Position numbers and translations under genes: made by a program. Below are positions 47,136 through 56,121 of a stretch of DNA of 64,000 nucleotides, in pieces. Below the pieces are notes generated by a model, which was not told where the DNA came from, searched no databases, and saw nothing but the letters and a program-made list of their open reading frames with translations. Each line of letters opens with the position of its first letter. Position 1 is the stretch's first letter. This stretch comes from an uncultured Alkaliphilus sp. (GTDB lineage: Bacteria > Bacillota > Clostridia > Peptostreptococcales > Natronincolaceae): positions 1-64,000 of the forward strand of contig CALJEQ010000020.1 in NCBI GenBank assembly GCA_938074565.1. Direction: 5' to 3'.

Positions 47136-47162
47136 CATGATATGTAGCTATAAAAAAGTTGT
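47136..47162 (-). promoter_or_regulatory. Sigma-K/sigma-E-like promoter of LLFFFLLLV protein C
   Basis: On the minus strand AC (47161-47162), a 16-bp spacer and CATATCATG (47136-47144), one mismatch to the sigma-K -10 pattern and also close to the sigma-E form CATACAnT. Confidence 0.4.
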
Positions 47163-47299
47163 GCATTTCCAATAGTATATTTTAAATTAATAACGAATTT
47201 CATTGACTTTATCTTAGAACATTTATAAGATTAAAGCATAATTTAATTATTATAGTTAATTTTAAGTTTATAAGTAAAACTGAATATGGGGTGATTCTT

Positions 47300-48523
47300 T
47301 TGAATATTATTGTACAAAAATTTGGTGGTACTTCTTTATCTACTGAAAATAGAAGAGAAATGGTTGTTAGTAAAATATTAAATTCAAAACATCAAGGGAA
47401 TTCTATAGTAGTGGTGGTTTCTGCAATGGGACGTAAAGGTGATCCCTATGCCACTGATACCATGAAAAATCTTGCTATTATTGATAATCCTAATTGTAGT
47501 TTAAAAAACTTGGATTTGTTAATGAGTTGTGGCGAAATCATTTCAGCCGTTTCATTGGCATCCATGTTAGAGAAGGCTTCTCATAAAGCTGTTGTTTTAA
47601 CGGGGGCACAAGCAGGAATATTAACTGATGATCGTTTTGGAAATGCTGAAATCCTTTCCATTGATGAAAAAAAAATACTTCCTTATTTAGAGGAAGATGC
47701 AATAGTAATTGTATGTGGTTTTCAGGGGGCAACTGCTCAGGGAGAAATTACAACGTTAGGAAGAGGTGGAAGTGATACCACAGCTACTGCTTTAGGAGTA
47801 GCTCTAGGGGCTGAGGAAGTTGAAATCTACACTGATGTTGACGGAATTATGACCGCTGACCCTAACGTTGTTCCTAATGCTAAGATTATTGATGAAATAA
47901 ACTATACAGAAGTTTTTCAAATGGCAGAAAAGGGTGCTAAAGTTATTCATCCTAGAGCTGTGGAAATTGCACAAAAGGGAAACATTCTAGTAAAGATTAA
48001 AAATACAATGTCAGACCATCCTGGCACTAGCATTCATTATTATTGTAAAAATGGTGTTAATCTTTATTCTTCACAAGGAAATGAAAAACTATTAACAGCT
48101 ATAACCCATAAAGACAATATTGCTCAAGTCTCTATCATAATGGAGGATGATTTGAATAGTGACAGTGAATTATTAACTACACTGGCAGATGCTAAAATTA
48201 GTATTGATATGATCAACTTTTTTGTAGATCATAAGGTTTTTGTTATTGAAGATTCACAAATTTCTCTAATAGAAAAACTTCTAAATAAATTTAATATTCA
48301 TTATCAAATTTTAAGAGATTGCAGTAAAGTTACCATCATTGGAAGTCGAATTACTGGAATTCCAGGAGTTATGGCAAAAATAGTTCAGTCTTTATCTAAA
48401 GAAGGAATTAAAATACTACAAAGTTCTGACTCCCACTCTACCATTTCATGTCTTGTAAAAAAAGACGATGCTTTTAAAGCTGTAAATGTGCTTCACGAAG
48501 CATTTTATTTAGATCAACTATAA
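47300..48523 (+). CDS. Aspartate kinase with C-terminal ACT domains
   Basis: This 407-aa kinase phosphorylates aspartate, the first step to lysine, threonine and methionine. It starts MNIIVQKFGGTSL (Lys7-Ser12 is the KFGGTS motif). GRGGSDTTA (near 152), the aspartate-binding YTDVDGI and DP motifs and FQMAEKGAKVIHPRA follow. Two ACT domains at about 255-405 predict feedback control by an end-product amino acid. A TTG start at 47300 is chosen because GGGGTG stands 6 nt upstream. Monocistronic; no lysine riboswitch or T-box was seen upstream. Confidence 0.94.
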   Translation: MNIIVQKFGGTSLSTENRREMVVSKILNSKHQGNSIVVVVSAMGRKGDPYATDTMKNLAIIDNPNCSLKNLDLLMSCGEIISAVSLASMLEKASHKAVVLTGAQAGILTDDRFGNAEILSIDEKKILPYLEEDAIVIVCGFQGATAQGEITTLGRGGSDTTATALGVALGAEEVEIYTDVDGIMTADPNVVPNAKIIDEINYTEVFQMAEKGAKVIHPRAVEIAQKGNILVKIKNTMSDHPGTSIHYYCKNGVNLYSSQGNEKLLTAITHKDNIAQVSIIMEDDLNSDSELLTTLADAKISIDMINFFVDHKVFVIEDSQISLIEKLLNKFNIHYQILRDCSKVTIIGSRITGIPGVMAKIVQSLSKEGIKILQSSDSHSTISCLVKKDDAFKAVNVLHEAFYLDQL

Positions 48524-48549
48524 AAAGAGCTTACTAATAAGCTCTTTTT
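48522..48549. terminator. Bidirectional terminator
   Basis: AAAAAGAGCTTA and TAAGCTCTTTTT form a perfect 12-bp stem between the convergent aspartate kinase and YerC-type genes. Confidence 0.9.
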
Positions 48550-48557
48550 CTTTTGGT

Positions 48558-48863
48558 CTACTTTTCGCTATTTTCCTCTAGTTTTTCCATCATTAGTTTA
48601 TATCCATCCGCTCCATAGTGTAGACACCTGTTCACTCTACTGATGGTGGCTGTACTGGCACCAGTCACTTCTTCTATATCGCTATAGGTTTTTCCCTCTT
48701 TTAATAACTTTGCCACCTGCAACCTTTGGGAAATAGATTGTATTTCTTTTATAGTACATACATCTTCAAAAAAACGATAACATTCTTCCATATTTTCTAG
48801 TTTTAAAATAGCTTCAAAAAGTTCATCAGTAAATTGATCTTTTATTTTAGGTTGATAAGACAT
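48558..48863 (-). CDS. YerC/TrpR-like DNA-binding protein
   Basis: This 101-aa protein of the TrpR/YerC-YecD family has an N-terminal helical dimer region and a TrpR-type HTH (ISQRLQVAKLLKEGKTYSDIEEVTGASTATISRVNRCLHYG). In Bacillus the yerC gene lies near pcrA; here it lies apart from pcrA-ligA. The regulated genes are unknown; regulation of amino acid genes is plausible for the fold. Confidence 0.93.
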   Translation of the reverse strand: MSYQPKIKDQFTDELFEAILKLENMEECYRFFEDVCTIKEIQSISQRLQVAKLLKEGKTYSDIEEVTGASTATISRVNRCLHYGADGYKLMMEKLEENSEK

Positions 48864-49003
48864 TCTCTCACCTCAGATTAATTAGTTTATATCTTTTATT
48901 TATTCTATTTATTTTCTCTTTCTCCTTTTATTTTTATTTGTTTTATAATCCATTTAATAATATAAATTAAATAATCTGAGGATTTTTTATTATTTCAATT
49001 TCA

Positions 49004-49798
49004 TTATTTTATATTTGAACTTAAATTAGACATAGCACCTTCTAAATTATCTCCAACTTCTTTTTGTTCTGCTGCTACTTCTTTTAATTCTTCTATTTCT
49101 TTAGAAACATTTACTACTTCTTGTTTTATTGTCTTTAATATATCCCCTATTTGTTTAGTAAATTCTTCACTATTGTTGGCAAGTTTTTGAACTTCTTTAG
49201 CCACAATCGCAAAACCTTTTCCTTGTTCCCCTGCTCTTGCTGCCTCAATAGATGCATTTAATCCTAATATATTTGTTTGTTGAGTAATTTGTCCCATTGT
49301 CTTAATTATTCTGTCCGTCTCTTTAACAAGTTCCATTGTTTTACTAGCAAATTCGTTTAAAGTTACACTTAAATTCATAGTATTATTAATACTAGACTTC
49401 ATTTTATCGATACTTTCTGAAGTTGCTTTGCTTAATAATGCTACCTGTTGTTTAACTTGTTCTTCCATATTTTCCAAAAGCTCTTCTTCTTTATACACCA
49501 ACAACATCATTAAATTAGCCGCTTCACTGGACATTACAATAATGTTGTTTTTATTTAATCGATCTATTTCATTACATACCTTTTGTACTCCAGTTACTTC
49601 TAATATAATATCTATTTCTTTTTGAAATAATAAATCTAATTTGTTGGTATGGAAAACATTTAGTTCTTTAGCCAATTTTATTCCTGGCGCATTATTATCA
49701 ATATCAACAATGCCTACCACATTTATTTGTGGCATTTTGCTTAGGATTTTTAAAATGGAAAAACCACCTTTTCCGCCCCCTACTAATGCTATATTCAT
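49004..49798 (-). CDS. Rossmann-fold / MCP signalling domain fusion protein
   Basis: This 264-aa soluble protein starts with a dinucleotide-binding motif ([19 protein letters not shown]) and the pattern of an NAD(P)-binding Rossmann domain similar to homoserine dehydrogenase or 6-phosphogluconate-type folds ([16 protein letters not shown], up to about 110). A coiled coil and a short MCP signalling domain follow, with tip [32 protein letters not shown]. There is no TM helix or HAMP. It would be a cytosolic receptor sensing NAD(P)(H) or a related nucleotide and passing the signal to CheA. The methylation helices are short. Start follows GGGGGAAAAAAT. Confidence 0.9.
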   Translation of the reverse strand: MNIALVGGGKGGFSILKILSKMPQINVVGIVDIDNNAPGIKLAKELNVFHTNKLDLLFQKEIDIILEVTGVQKVCNEIDRLNKNNIIVMSSEAANLMMLLVYKEEELLENMEEQVKQQVALLSKATSESIDKMKSSINNTMNLSVTLNEFASKTMELVKETDRIIKTMGQITQQTNILGLNASIEAARAGEQGKGFAIVAKEVQKLANNSEEFTKQIGDILKTIKQEVVNVSKEIEELKEVAAEQKEVGDNLEGAMSNLSSNIK

Positions 49799-49975
49799 AT
49801 TTTTTCCCCCTTATTACATAAGTAATCGAATGTTTCTATATAACTTCTCTACTTAAAGACCTTATTCCTGCAATAATAAAAACATTCAAAAAATTACCAC
49901 ATTAAACTTTTCCATTTCTTCATATACTATTCTATATTACGATTACCCACTAAAAACAGAATGGAGAGTGGATTT

Positions 49976-50197
49976 ATGAAAAATAAATCTAGAGAAAGCT
50001 TTAGAAATCCACAAGATATAATAGATTCAACTTATAATAGAAGAGATTATGATATTTTAGAAAAAACAATGAACTCTTATGTTATGCCATTAGATATGGT
50101 AAAGAATATTGATGCTTATGGTTCAGAAAAATTTTACCAAGAGGCTTGGGATAAGGAAATCAAAAAATTAACTTCTCCAAATAATACCCTTAGTTAA
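49976..50197 (+). CDS. Small unknown protein (73 aa)
   Basis: The start at 49976 follows GGAGAGTG by 5 nt; a five-codon longer form is less well supported. The 73-aa product is polar and charged (MKNKSRESFRNPQDIIDSTYNRRDYD, later GSEKFYQEAWDKEIKK). A perfect hairpin terminator follows. A CATATACTA sequence lies upstream, resembling a sigma-K -10, but no AC is at the right distance. No family recognised. Confidence 0.7.
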   Translation: MKNKSRESFRNPQDIIDSTYNRRDYDILEKTMNSYVMPLDMVKNIDAYGSEKFYQEAWDKEIKKLTSPNNTLS

Positions 50198-50217
50198 GCA
50201 CCATTATTTATATAAAA

Positions 50218-50244
50218 GAAGAACACCTAACCATGGTGTTCTTC
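50218..50244. terminator. Bidirectional terminator
   Basis: GAAGAACACC and GGTGTTCTTC form a perfect 10-bp stem between the convergent small gene and the GH13 gene. Confidence 0.82.
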
Positions 50245-50246
50245 CC

Positions 50247-52157
50247 TTATCTTAATCTATCTATAAATATTTTTACTTCCAAAGGTCTTAATTCAATCTT
50301 CAAAGGTTCTTGTACTTTAATGTTTTTTTTGTCATCTAAAACATCAATTAAACCATCAGCCGAAACCCATTTATTTATATTAAGTTCCACCTTGAAAGTT
50401 TGATTAACACTTCTATTAAACAATATAATGGCTACTTGATTTTCTTTTTTTACACCAAAAACATCCTGATGATTTTTAATAGTTCTAATATAACCAAAAA
50501 CATCACCATCAGCGTAAATAACCTGCCATTCTCCTGTTTTAAGGGCATCATTATCATGGCGAAGTTGAATTAACTGCTTATACCAATTTAAAAGTTCTAT
50601 ATTTTCCATATCCCACGGATAAGTGCTACGGTTTGAAGGGTCTTCATATCCTTCCACCCCCACCTCGTCGCCATAATAAACACAAGGTACTCCAGGGAAA
50701 GTCATCTGAAAAACCACCATTAGCTTTAACCGACGAATTGCCAGTTCTGATTCTTCATCTGATCTTTTAAGCATTGTTAATATTCTAGGAATATCATGAC
50801 TTCCAATTAAATTCATTACACTATAAAAATGTTGTTTAGGATAATTTTCATATAAACTCATAAAAGCTAAGGCAGTTCCTTCTGCATCTACATTACCCAT
50901 GAAATAATCCAACAATATCTTCCTAAAGGGATAATTCATTGTGGAATCCAATTCTTCCCCTAATAAATATTGTCTACGTTCACCATAACTAACTTTATTT
51001 GATGCATCTTCCCATACTTCTCCAATTAAGATGGATTCTTCATCCACCTTCTTCATCTCCTGTTTAAAGGCTTTAACAAAGGCTCCTGGAAGTTCATCCA
51101 CCACATCCAAACGCCAACCCTTAACCCCCAACTTCATCCAATGCTTAATTACACTATCCTCATCATATATTATATAGTTTTGAAAAGAAGGATCCAATTC
51201 ATTTACATTGGGCATATTCCCAAAGCCCCACCAACAATCATAACTATTAGGAAATTTGTAAAATTTATACCATGAATAGTAGGGAGACTTTTGGGATTGA
51301 TATGCCCCTATTTCTTCATAATTACCCTCCCTATTAAAATAAACACTATCACTACCTGTATGGCTAAATACACCATCTAAAATTATTGAAATTCCCATTT
51401 CTTTAGCCTTTTGACAAAGGGTTTTAAAGATCTCTTCGTCTCCTAACATGGGGTCTATTGATTTATAGTTGGAGGTGTCATAACGATGATTACTGGGGGA
51501 TTCAAATATTGGATTTAAATAAATAATGTTAATACCTAATTCCTTTAAATAATTTAATTTTTTAATGATACCCAGTAAATTACCTCCATAAAACTCCCAC
51601 CTAAGAATGCCATAATCTCTAGGGTCTTTTATATAAATAGGTTTATCATACCAATTACTATAAATAAAACTATTTTTCTTAGGATTTAATACACTACCAT
51701 TTTCTAATCCATTATAAAAACGATCAGGAAAAATTTGATACATAACCGATTCTTTATACCAATGGGGTATAGTAAGATTTTTTTTATGGACTGTAATTTG
51801 ATAGGAATAGGGATTACATGAATATAGTTCCCCCAACCCTCCCAACATTCTATAATTATTACCATAATAGTGGGTACTTCCTTCTAAGTTTATTGTGAAA
51901 TAGTACCACATTACTCCAATTTCCGTTGGGATAAAGTCTCCTTTATAGATGTTGTAACCCTCTATTACTTCTTCCAAGTCCATTTGTACTTCCTTATATT
52001 GCTTACCATCTAACCATACTTTTATTTGCACCGAATTAATTGGTTTATTAGCTTGAATTTTTATGCGCAACTGTATTTTTTCGCTACACTCCACAGCTCC
52101 AAAGGGGTGACGATAATATTGATTATGGGAATCGTGCTTAGCAAATTTAATTTCCAA
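50247..52157 (-). CDS. Cytoplasmic GH13 glycosidase with CBM34-like N-terminus (neopullulanase/maltogenic type)
   Basis: This 636-aa enzyme has an N-terminal beta domain (about 1-125, CBM34-like), then a GH13 barrel starting YQIFPDRFYNG. Catalytic motifs are GWRLDVVDELP (Asp), LIGEVWED (Glu) and GSHDIPRI (Asp). No signal peptide is present, so it acts in the cytoplasm on glycogen, cyclodextrins or imported maltodextrins. It is the last gene of the glgB-glgC-glgD-glgA cluster, after a 169-bp gap with an unusual inverted/direct repeat element. The subfamily (GH13_20 versus a near relative) is not settled. Confidence 0.94.
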   Translation of the reverse strand: MEIKFAKHDSHNQYYRHPFGAVECSEKIQLRIKIQANKPINSVQIKVWLDGKQYKEVQMDLEEVIEGYNIYKGDFIPTEIGVMWYYFTINLEGSTHYYGNNYRMLGGLGELYSCNPYSYQITVHKKNLTIPHWYKESVMYQIFPDRFYNGLENGSVLNPKKNSFIYSNWYDKPIYIKDPRDYGILRWEFYGGNLLGIIKKLNYLKELGINIIYLNPIFESPSNHRYDTSNYKSIDPMLGDEEIFKTLCQKAKEMGISIILDGVFSHTGSDSVYFNREGNYEEIGAYQSQKSPYYSWYKFYKFPNSYDCWWGFGNMPNVNELDPSFQNYIIYDEDSVIKHWMKLGVKGWRLDVVDELPGAFVKAFKQEMKKVDEESILIGEVWEDASNKVSYGERRQYLLGEELDSTMNYPFRKILLDYFMGNVDAEGTALAFMSLYENYPKQHFYSVMNLIGSHDIPRILTMLKRSDEESELAIRRLKLMVVFQMTFPGVPCVYYGDEVGVEGYEDPSNRSTYPWDMENIELLNWYKQLIQLRHDNDALKTGEWQVIYADGDVFGYIRTIKNHQDVFGVKKENQVAIILFNRSVNQTFKVELNINKWVSADGLIDVLDDKKNIKVQEPLKIELRPLEVKIFIDRLR

Positions 52158-52194
52158 AGGAACTCCCCCCTTATTATTATTTTATAATCAAGGT

Positions 52195-52253
52195 CATGGA
52201 GTTCCTAAAGGTAAATTGTTACACTATAACGTAGAACCTAAAGGTAGTCCATG
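52195..52253. repeat. Composite repeat between glgA and the GH13 gene
   Basis: The 59-bp element is bounded by CATGGA (52195-52200) and TCCATG (52248-52253) and holds two direct copies of CCTAAAGGTA (52204-52213 and 52237-52246), each with an inner CCT/AGG symmetry. It could be a regulator site or an RNA structure in the operon transcript. Confidence 0.45.
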
Positions 52254-52326
52254 TCCTGTAATATTTATTAAATGCTGAAATACCTATATATTCTTATGTT
52301 ATGTATATTATTAAGATAAGAAACCC

Positions 52327-53757
52327 CTATAAGTCTAATAAATTTCTATATAAATTTACATATTGTTTAGCAGAATTATTCCAACTACAATCAGTCTTCA
52401 TAGCATTGTCTATTAATTTATTCCATACATTCTTATCTCGATAAAACCCATATGCTCTTCTTATGGTATGTAACATATCATGGGCATTATAATTACTAAA
52501 ACTAAACCCGTTTCCTTCTCCATTAAATTCATTATAGGGTTGAACTGTATCCTTTAAGCCCCCAGTTTCTCTAACAATAGGAATGCTACCGTATCTCATT
52601 GCTATTAATTGACCAATGCCACAAGGTTCAAAAAGGGATGGCATTAAAAACATGTCGGATGCAGCATAAATTCTATTGGCTAAATCGTTATCAAATTTAA
52701 TATTAGCAGACACTTTGTTGGGGTATCTCGATGCAATTCTCCTAAACAGTTCTTCATATTCTAATGTTCCCGTTCCTAAAACCACTAATTGAAGGTCTAG
52801 CTCTAATATCTCCTCCAACACATGTTCCACCAAATCTATCCCTTTTTGAGGAGTAAGTCGTGTAATAATAGCCATCATAGGAATATTTTCATCCATATGT
52901 AAACCTAGTTCTTCTTGAAGCTTTAACTTATTTGAAGCTTTTTTATTGATACAACCTTCTTCAAAGGGTATAATACGATGATCAGTTTTAGGGTTAAACA
53001 CATCATAGTCTATTCCATTTAATATTCCCTGTAGATGATCTCGACGTTTTCTAAGAAGACCATCTAATTTTTCCCCAAAAAAATCTGTCTGAATTTCTTC
53101 TGCATAGGTGGGGCTTACCGTTGTTATTCTTTCAGAGAAAGTTAATCCACCCTTCATAAAGCTAACTGCATCATAAAATTCTACTCCCTCTTGTGTAAAA
53201 TAACCTTCGTTTAATCCTAACAACTCTCCTAATATATCCTTTGAAAATATACCTTGAAACTTTAAATTGTGGATAGAAAATACGGTTTTAATAGAGCTGT
53301 AATATGGGTTATGTCGGAAATTTGCCTCCAATAGAACACTAATCATTCCAGTATGCCAGTCATGACAGTGAATAACATCAGGTTGAAAACCGATATAGGG
53401 TAAGACCTCTAAAACCCCTCTACAGAAAAATGCAAATCGTTCTGCCTCATCATAATAACCATATAAACCTGGTCTATCAAAGTAATAATCATTCCCTAAA
53501 AAGTAAAAAGTAACATTATTATATTGAAGGCTATGTATAACACATTCTTGATTTCGCCAACCAACAAGCACATTTACACGGGAAATTTCATTCATTCCAT
53601 CTCTATATTGTTGTGGTATATCCACATATCTTGGTAATATCACCCTTACATCTACGTTTTCTTTTTGTAATGCCATCGGTAATGAACCAATTACATCTCC
53701 TAAACCACCACTTTTTGCAAATGGAAATGCCTCTGATGCTGCAAATAGTATTTTCAT
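52327..53757 (-). CDS. glgA: Glycogen synthase (ADP-glucose, GT5)
   Basis: This 476-aa enzyme extends alpha-1,4-glucan from ADP-glucose. The N-terminal KSGGLGDV (15-22) binds ADP-glucose, VIHCHDWHTG and FSIHNL follow, and the C-terminal half has ITRLTPQKGIDL, PSLFEPCGIGQL and the RETGGLKDTV motif. Length is typical. It lies 23 nt after glgD in the glycogen operon. Confidence 0.97.
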   Translation of the reverse strand: MKILFAASEAFPFAKSGGLGDVIGSLPMALQKENVDVRVILPRYVDIPQQYRDGMNEISRVNVLVGWRNQECVIHSLQYNNVTFYFLGNDYYFDRPGLYGYYDEAERFAFFCRGVLEVLPYIGFQPDVIHCHDWHTGMISVLLEANFRHNPYYSSIKTVFSIHNLKFQGIFSKDILGELLGLNEGYFTQEGVEFYDAVSFMKGGLTFSERITTVSPTYAEEIQTDFFGEKLDGLLRKRRDHLQGILNGIDYDVFNPKTDHRIIPFEEGCINKKASNKLKLQEELGLHMDENIPMMAIITRLTPQKGIDLVEHVLEEILELDLQLVVLGTGTLEYEELFRRIASRYPNKVSANIKFDNDLANRIYAASDMFLMPSLFEPCGIGQLIAMRYGSIPIVRETGGLKDTVQPYNEFNGEGNGFSFSNYNAHDMLHTIRRAYGFYRDKNVWNKLIDNAMKTDCSWNNSAKQYVNLYRNLLDL

Positions 53758-53780
53758 TTATATTCCTCCCTCGTTAAATA

Positions 53781-54890
53781 TTATATGATTGCTTTTTTTT
53801 CAATTACAATAGGATAGCTTATTTCTCCCTTTAATCGCTTTCCTGCTGTTATGCAAACTTCTTTATCGATAATGACATTTTCTATAAATGCACCTTCTTT
53901 TATTTCGCTTTTTTGCATTATAATGCAGTTTTTTATAACCGCCCCTTTATGTACCTTTACCCCTCTAAATAATATACTGTTTTCTACAGAACCTTCGATA
54001 ACACAACCATTGGCTACCATTGCATTTTTCACTGTAGAGTGTTCCATATATTTAGCAGGTGGTTCGTCTTTAACCTTTGTATGAACTAAACCAGACTGAA
54101 AAAACAGTTCATTCCATATATTGGTATTCAATAAGTCCATATTATGTTTATAATAACTTTGAATAGAATCAATCTTTTCAAGATAACCATCGTACCGATA
54201 ACCATAAAGCTTATACTTATCAATATTTTTTATAAAACCATCCTTTACTAAATCGCAATATCCCCTCGAAATACAACCATCTATTAAGTCCAATAATATT
54301 TCTTTTTCCATCACATATAGCTCCATAGATGTTTTATTACCCTTGTGTCTTTTTGTGTTTACTGCCATATCAGTAATGCGTCCCTCTTGGTTAATATCCA
54401 ACATAGTATAACGATGATTATCTGATATATTCTCCATTTCTTTATATAAAATTGTTATATCTGCCTTTGATTCTTTGTGTTTTTCTACTATCTTTCTTAA
54501 ATCTAAATTAAAAACTAAATTATTACCTGAAATAACCACATAATTTTGACTACTACTTTGAATATAATCAAGGTGATTATAATAATACTGAATGTCTCCA
54601 CCTTGCATACCTAAGTTGTTGTATTTAGGTGGAAGAATATATAATCCATCTTTTTTTCTTACTAAATCCCATTCATAACCTGTTCTTACATGGTCCATTA
54701 AAGAACCATAATTATTTTGGGTAAGTACGCCAACATTACGTATACCTGAATTTACCATATTGGATAATATAAAATCTATTAAACGATAACGTCCTCCTGT
54801 TGGTACAGCCGCTAAAGAACGGTTATAGGTTATTCCTTTTAAACTTTCTTCACTGGTGGTATCGTTAATAATCCCCATAACATCTTTCAT
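53781..54890 (-). CDS. glgD: GlgD, regulatory subunit of ADP-glucose pyrophosphorylase
   Basis: This 369-aa homologue of GlgC lacks the usual GGxGxRL nucleotide-binding loop at its start (MKDVMGIINDTTSEESLKG) but keeps the fold (RYRLIDFILSNMVNSGI, QGGDIQYYY, and the left-handed beta-helix with VENSILFRGVKV). In Firmicutes GlgD pairs with GlgC and raises its activity while having little of its own. The start at 54890 follows GAGGAGG by 9 nt; that site lies inside the 3' end of glgC, so the genes are closely coupled. Confidence 0.95.
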   Translation of the reverse strand: MKDVMGIINDTTSEESLKGITYNRSLAAVPTGGRYRLIDFILSNMVNSGIRNVGVLTQNNYGSLMDHVRTGYEWDLVRKKDGLYILPPKYNNLGMQGGDIQYYYNHLDYIQSSSQNYVVISGNNLVFNLDLRKIVEKHKESKADITILYKEMENISDNHRYTMLDINQEGRITDMAVNTKRHKGNKTSMELYVMEKEILLDLIDGCISRGYCDLVKDGFIKNIDKYKLYGYRYDGYLEKIDSIQSYYKHNMDLLNTNIWNELFFQSGLVHTKVKDEPPAKYMEHSTVKNAMVANGCVIEGSVENSILFRGVKVHKGAVIKNCIIMQKSEIKEGAFIENVIIDKEVCITAGKRLKGEISYPIVIEKKAII

Positions 54891-54894
54891 ATCC

Positions 54895-56121
54895 CTATTC
54901 CTCCTCATTGTTGGCAAGTCTAGTCTCACACCCAAATTCTTGATAATTTTCCAAACTAATAACACTATTACTTTTAATTAATACCCCTTGAGGGATTTTC
55001 ATTTTTTCAGCAATTACAGTTAGTCCCGTATTATCCTTCTGTCCAATTTGGCAACAATCTTCCAACAGCGTTTCTTCTGCTATAATTGCTTTTTTTATGT
55101 ATACATTTTTTCCTATTTTTACATTTGGCATTATTACTGAATCCTCTATAACTGAACCTTCTCCAACATAAACCCCTGGGAAAAGCATACTATTTTTTAC
55201 TTCCCCAAATACTTGACAACCTTCATTAACCAGTGCCTTACTTATTACAGCTTCTGGTGCTATGTATTGTGGTGGTTGTGTTGGATTAACAGAATAAACT
55301 TTCCACTTATTATCATATAAATTTAATTCTGGGTTATCTGATAGCAAGTCCATATTAGCTTCCCATAAACTATCTAATGTGCCTACATCCTTCCAATATC
55401 CCTTAAAAGGATAGGCAAACATTTTTTGCTGGTCATGTAACATCTTAGGAATTATGTTTTTTCCAAAGTCATGGGAAGATTCAAAGTCATTTTCATCTTC
55501 AATTAAATAACTTCTTAACTTTTCCCAATTAAATATATATACCCCCATAGAAGCTAAGTTATTTTTTGCATTGACAGGTTTTTCTTCAAATTCTTCTATG
55601 GCACATTCTTCATTGGTGTTCATAATTCCAAATCGGAAGGTTTCTTCCCATGGTACTTCTATTACAGCTATAGTAACATCTGCATTTTTTTCTTTATGAT
55701 AGTCCATCATTAAAGAATAATCCATCTTATAAATGTGATCACCAGAAACCACCAATACATATTCTGGATTATATTGATCGATAAAATCTATGTTTTGGTA
55801 GACAGCATTGGCAGTACCCTTGTACCATTCTCCACCCTTATCCCTTACATAGGGGGGTAATACTGTAACTCCACCATTTTTTCTATCTAAATTCCAATGA
55901 CTACCAATACCTATATATGAATTAAGCACCAGTGGTTGATATTGGGTTAATACCCCCACTGTATCAATTCCAGAATTTGAACAATTGCTTAGGGTAAAGT
56001 CAATAATTCTATATTTACCACCAAAAGGTACTGCTGGTTTTGCTAATTTTTTTGTTAATATTCCTAAACGACTACCCTGTCCCCCTGCTAATAGCATTGC
56101 TATACATTCTTTTCTACTCAT
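54895..56121 (-). CDS. glgC: Glucose-1-phosphate adenylyltransferase
   Basis: This 408-aa enzyme makes ADP-glucose from glucose-1-phosphate and ATP, the committed step of glycogen synthesis. [26 protein letters not shown] provides the nucleotide loop, with [17 protein letters not shown] and a C-terminal beta-helix ([20 protein letters not shown]). It overlaps the end of glgB by 8 nt and contains the glgD ribosome binding site near its stop. Confidence 0.97.
   Translation of the reverse strand: MSRKECIAMLLAGGQGSRLGILTKKLAKPAVPFGGKYRIIDFTLSNCSNSGIDTVGVLTQYQPLVLNSYIGIGSHWNLDRKNGGVTVLPPYVRDKGGEWYKGTANAVYQNIDFIDQYNPEYVLVVSGDHIYKMDYSLMMDYHKEKNADVTIAVIEVPWEETFRFGIMNTNEECAIEEFEEKPVNAKNNLASMGVYIFNWEKLRSYLIEDENDFESSHDFGKNIIPKMLHDQQKMFAYPFKGYWKDVGTLDSLWEANMDLLSDNPELNLYDNKWKVYSVNPTQPPQYIAPEAVISKALVNEGCQVFGEVKNSMLFPGVYVGEGSVIEDSVIMPNVKIGKNVYIKKAIIAEETLLEDCCQIGQKDNTGLTVIAEKMKIPQGVLIKSNSVISLENYQEFGCETRLANNEEE

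Noticed and set aside
47106-47299. Lysine riboswitch or T-box upstream of aspartate kinase
   Set aside because: The leader is too short and lacks any conserved core or terminator.
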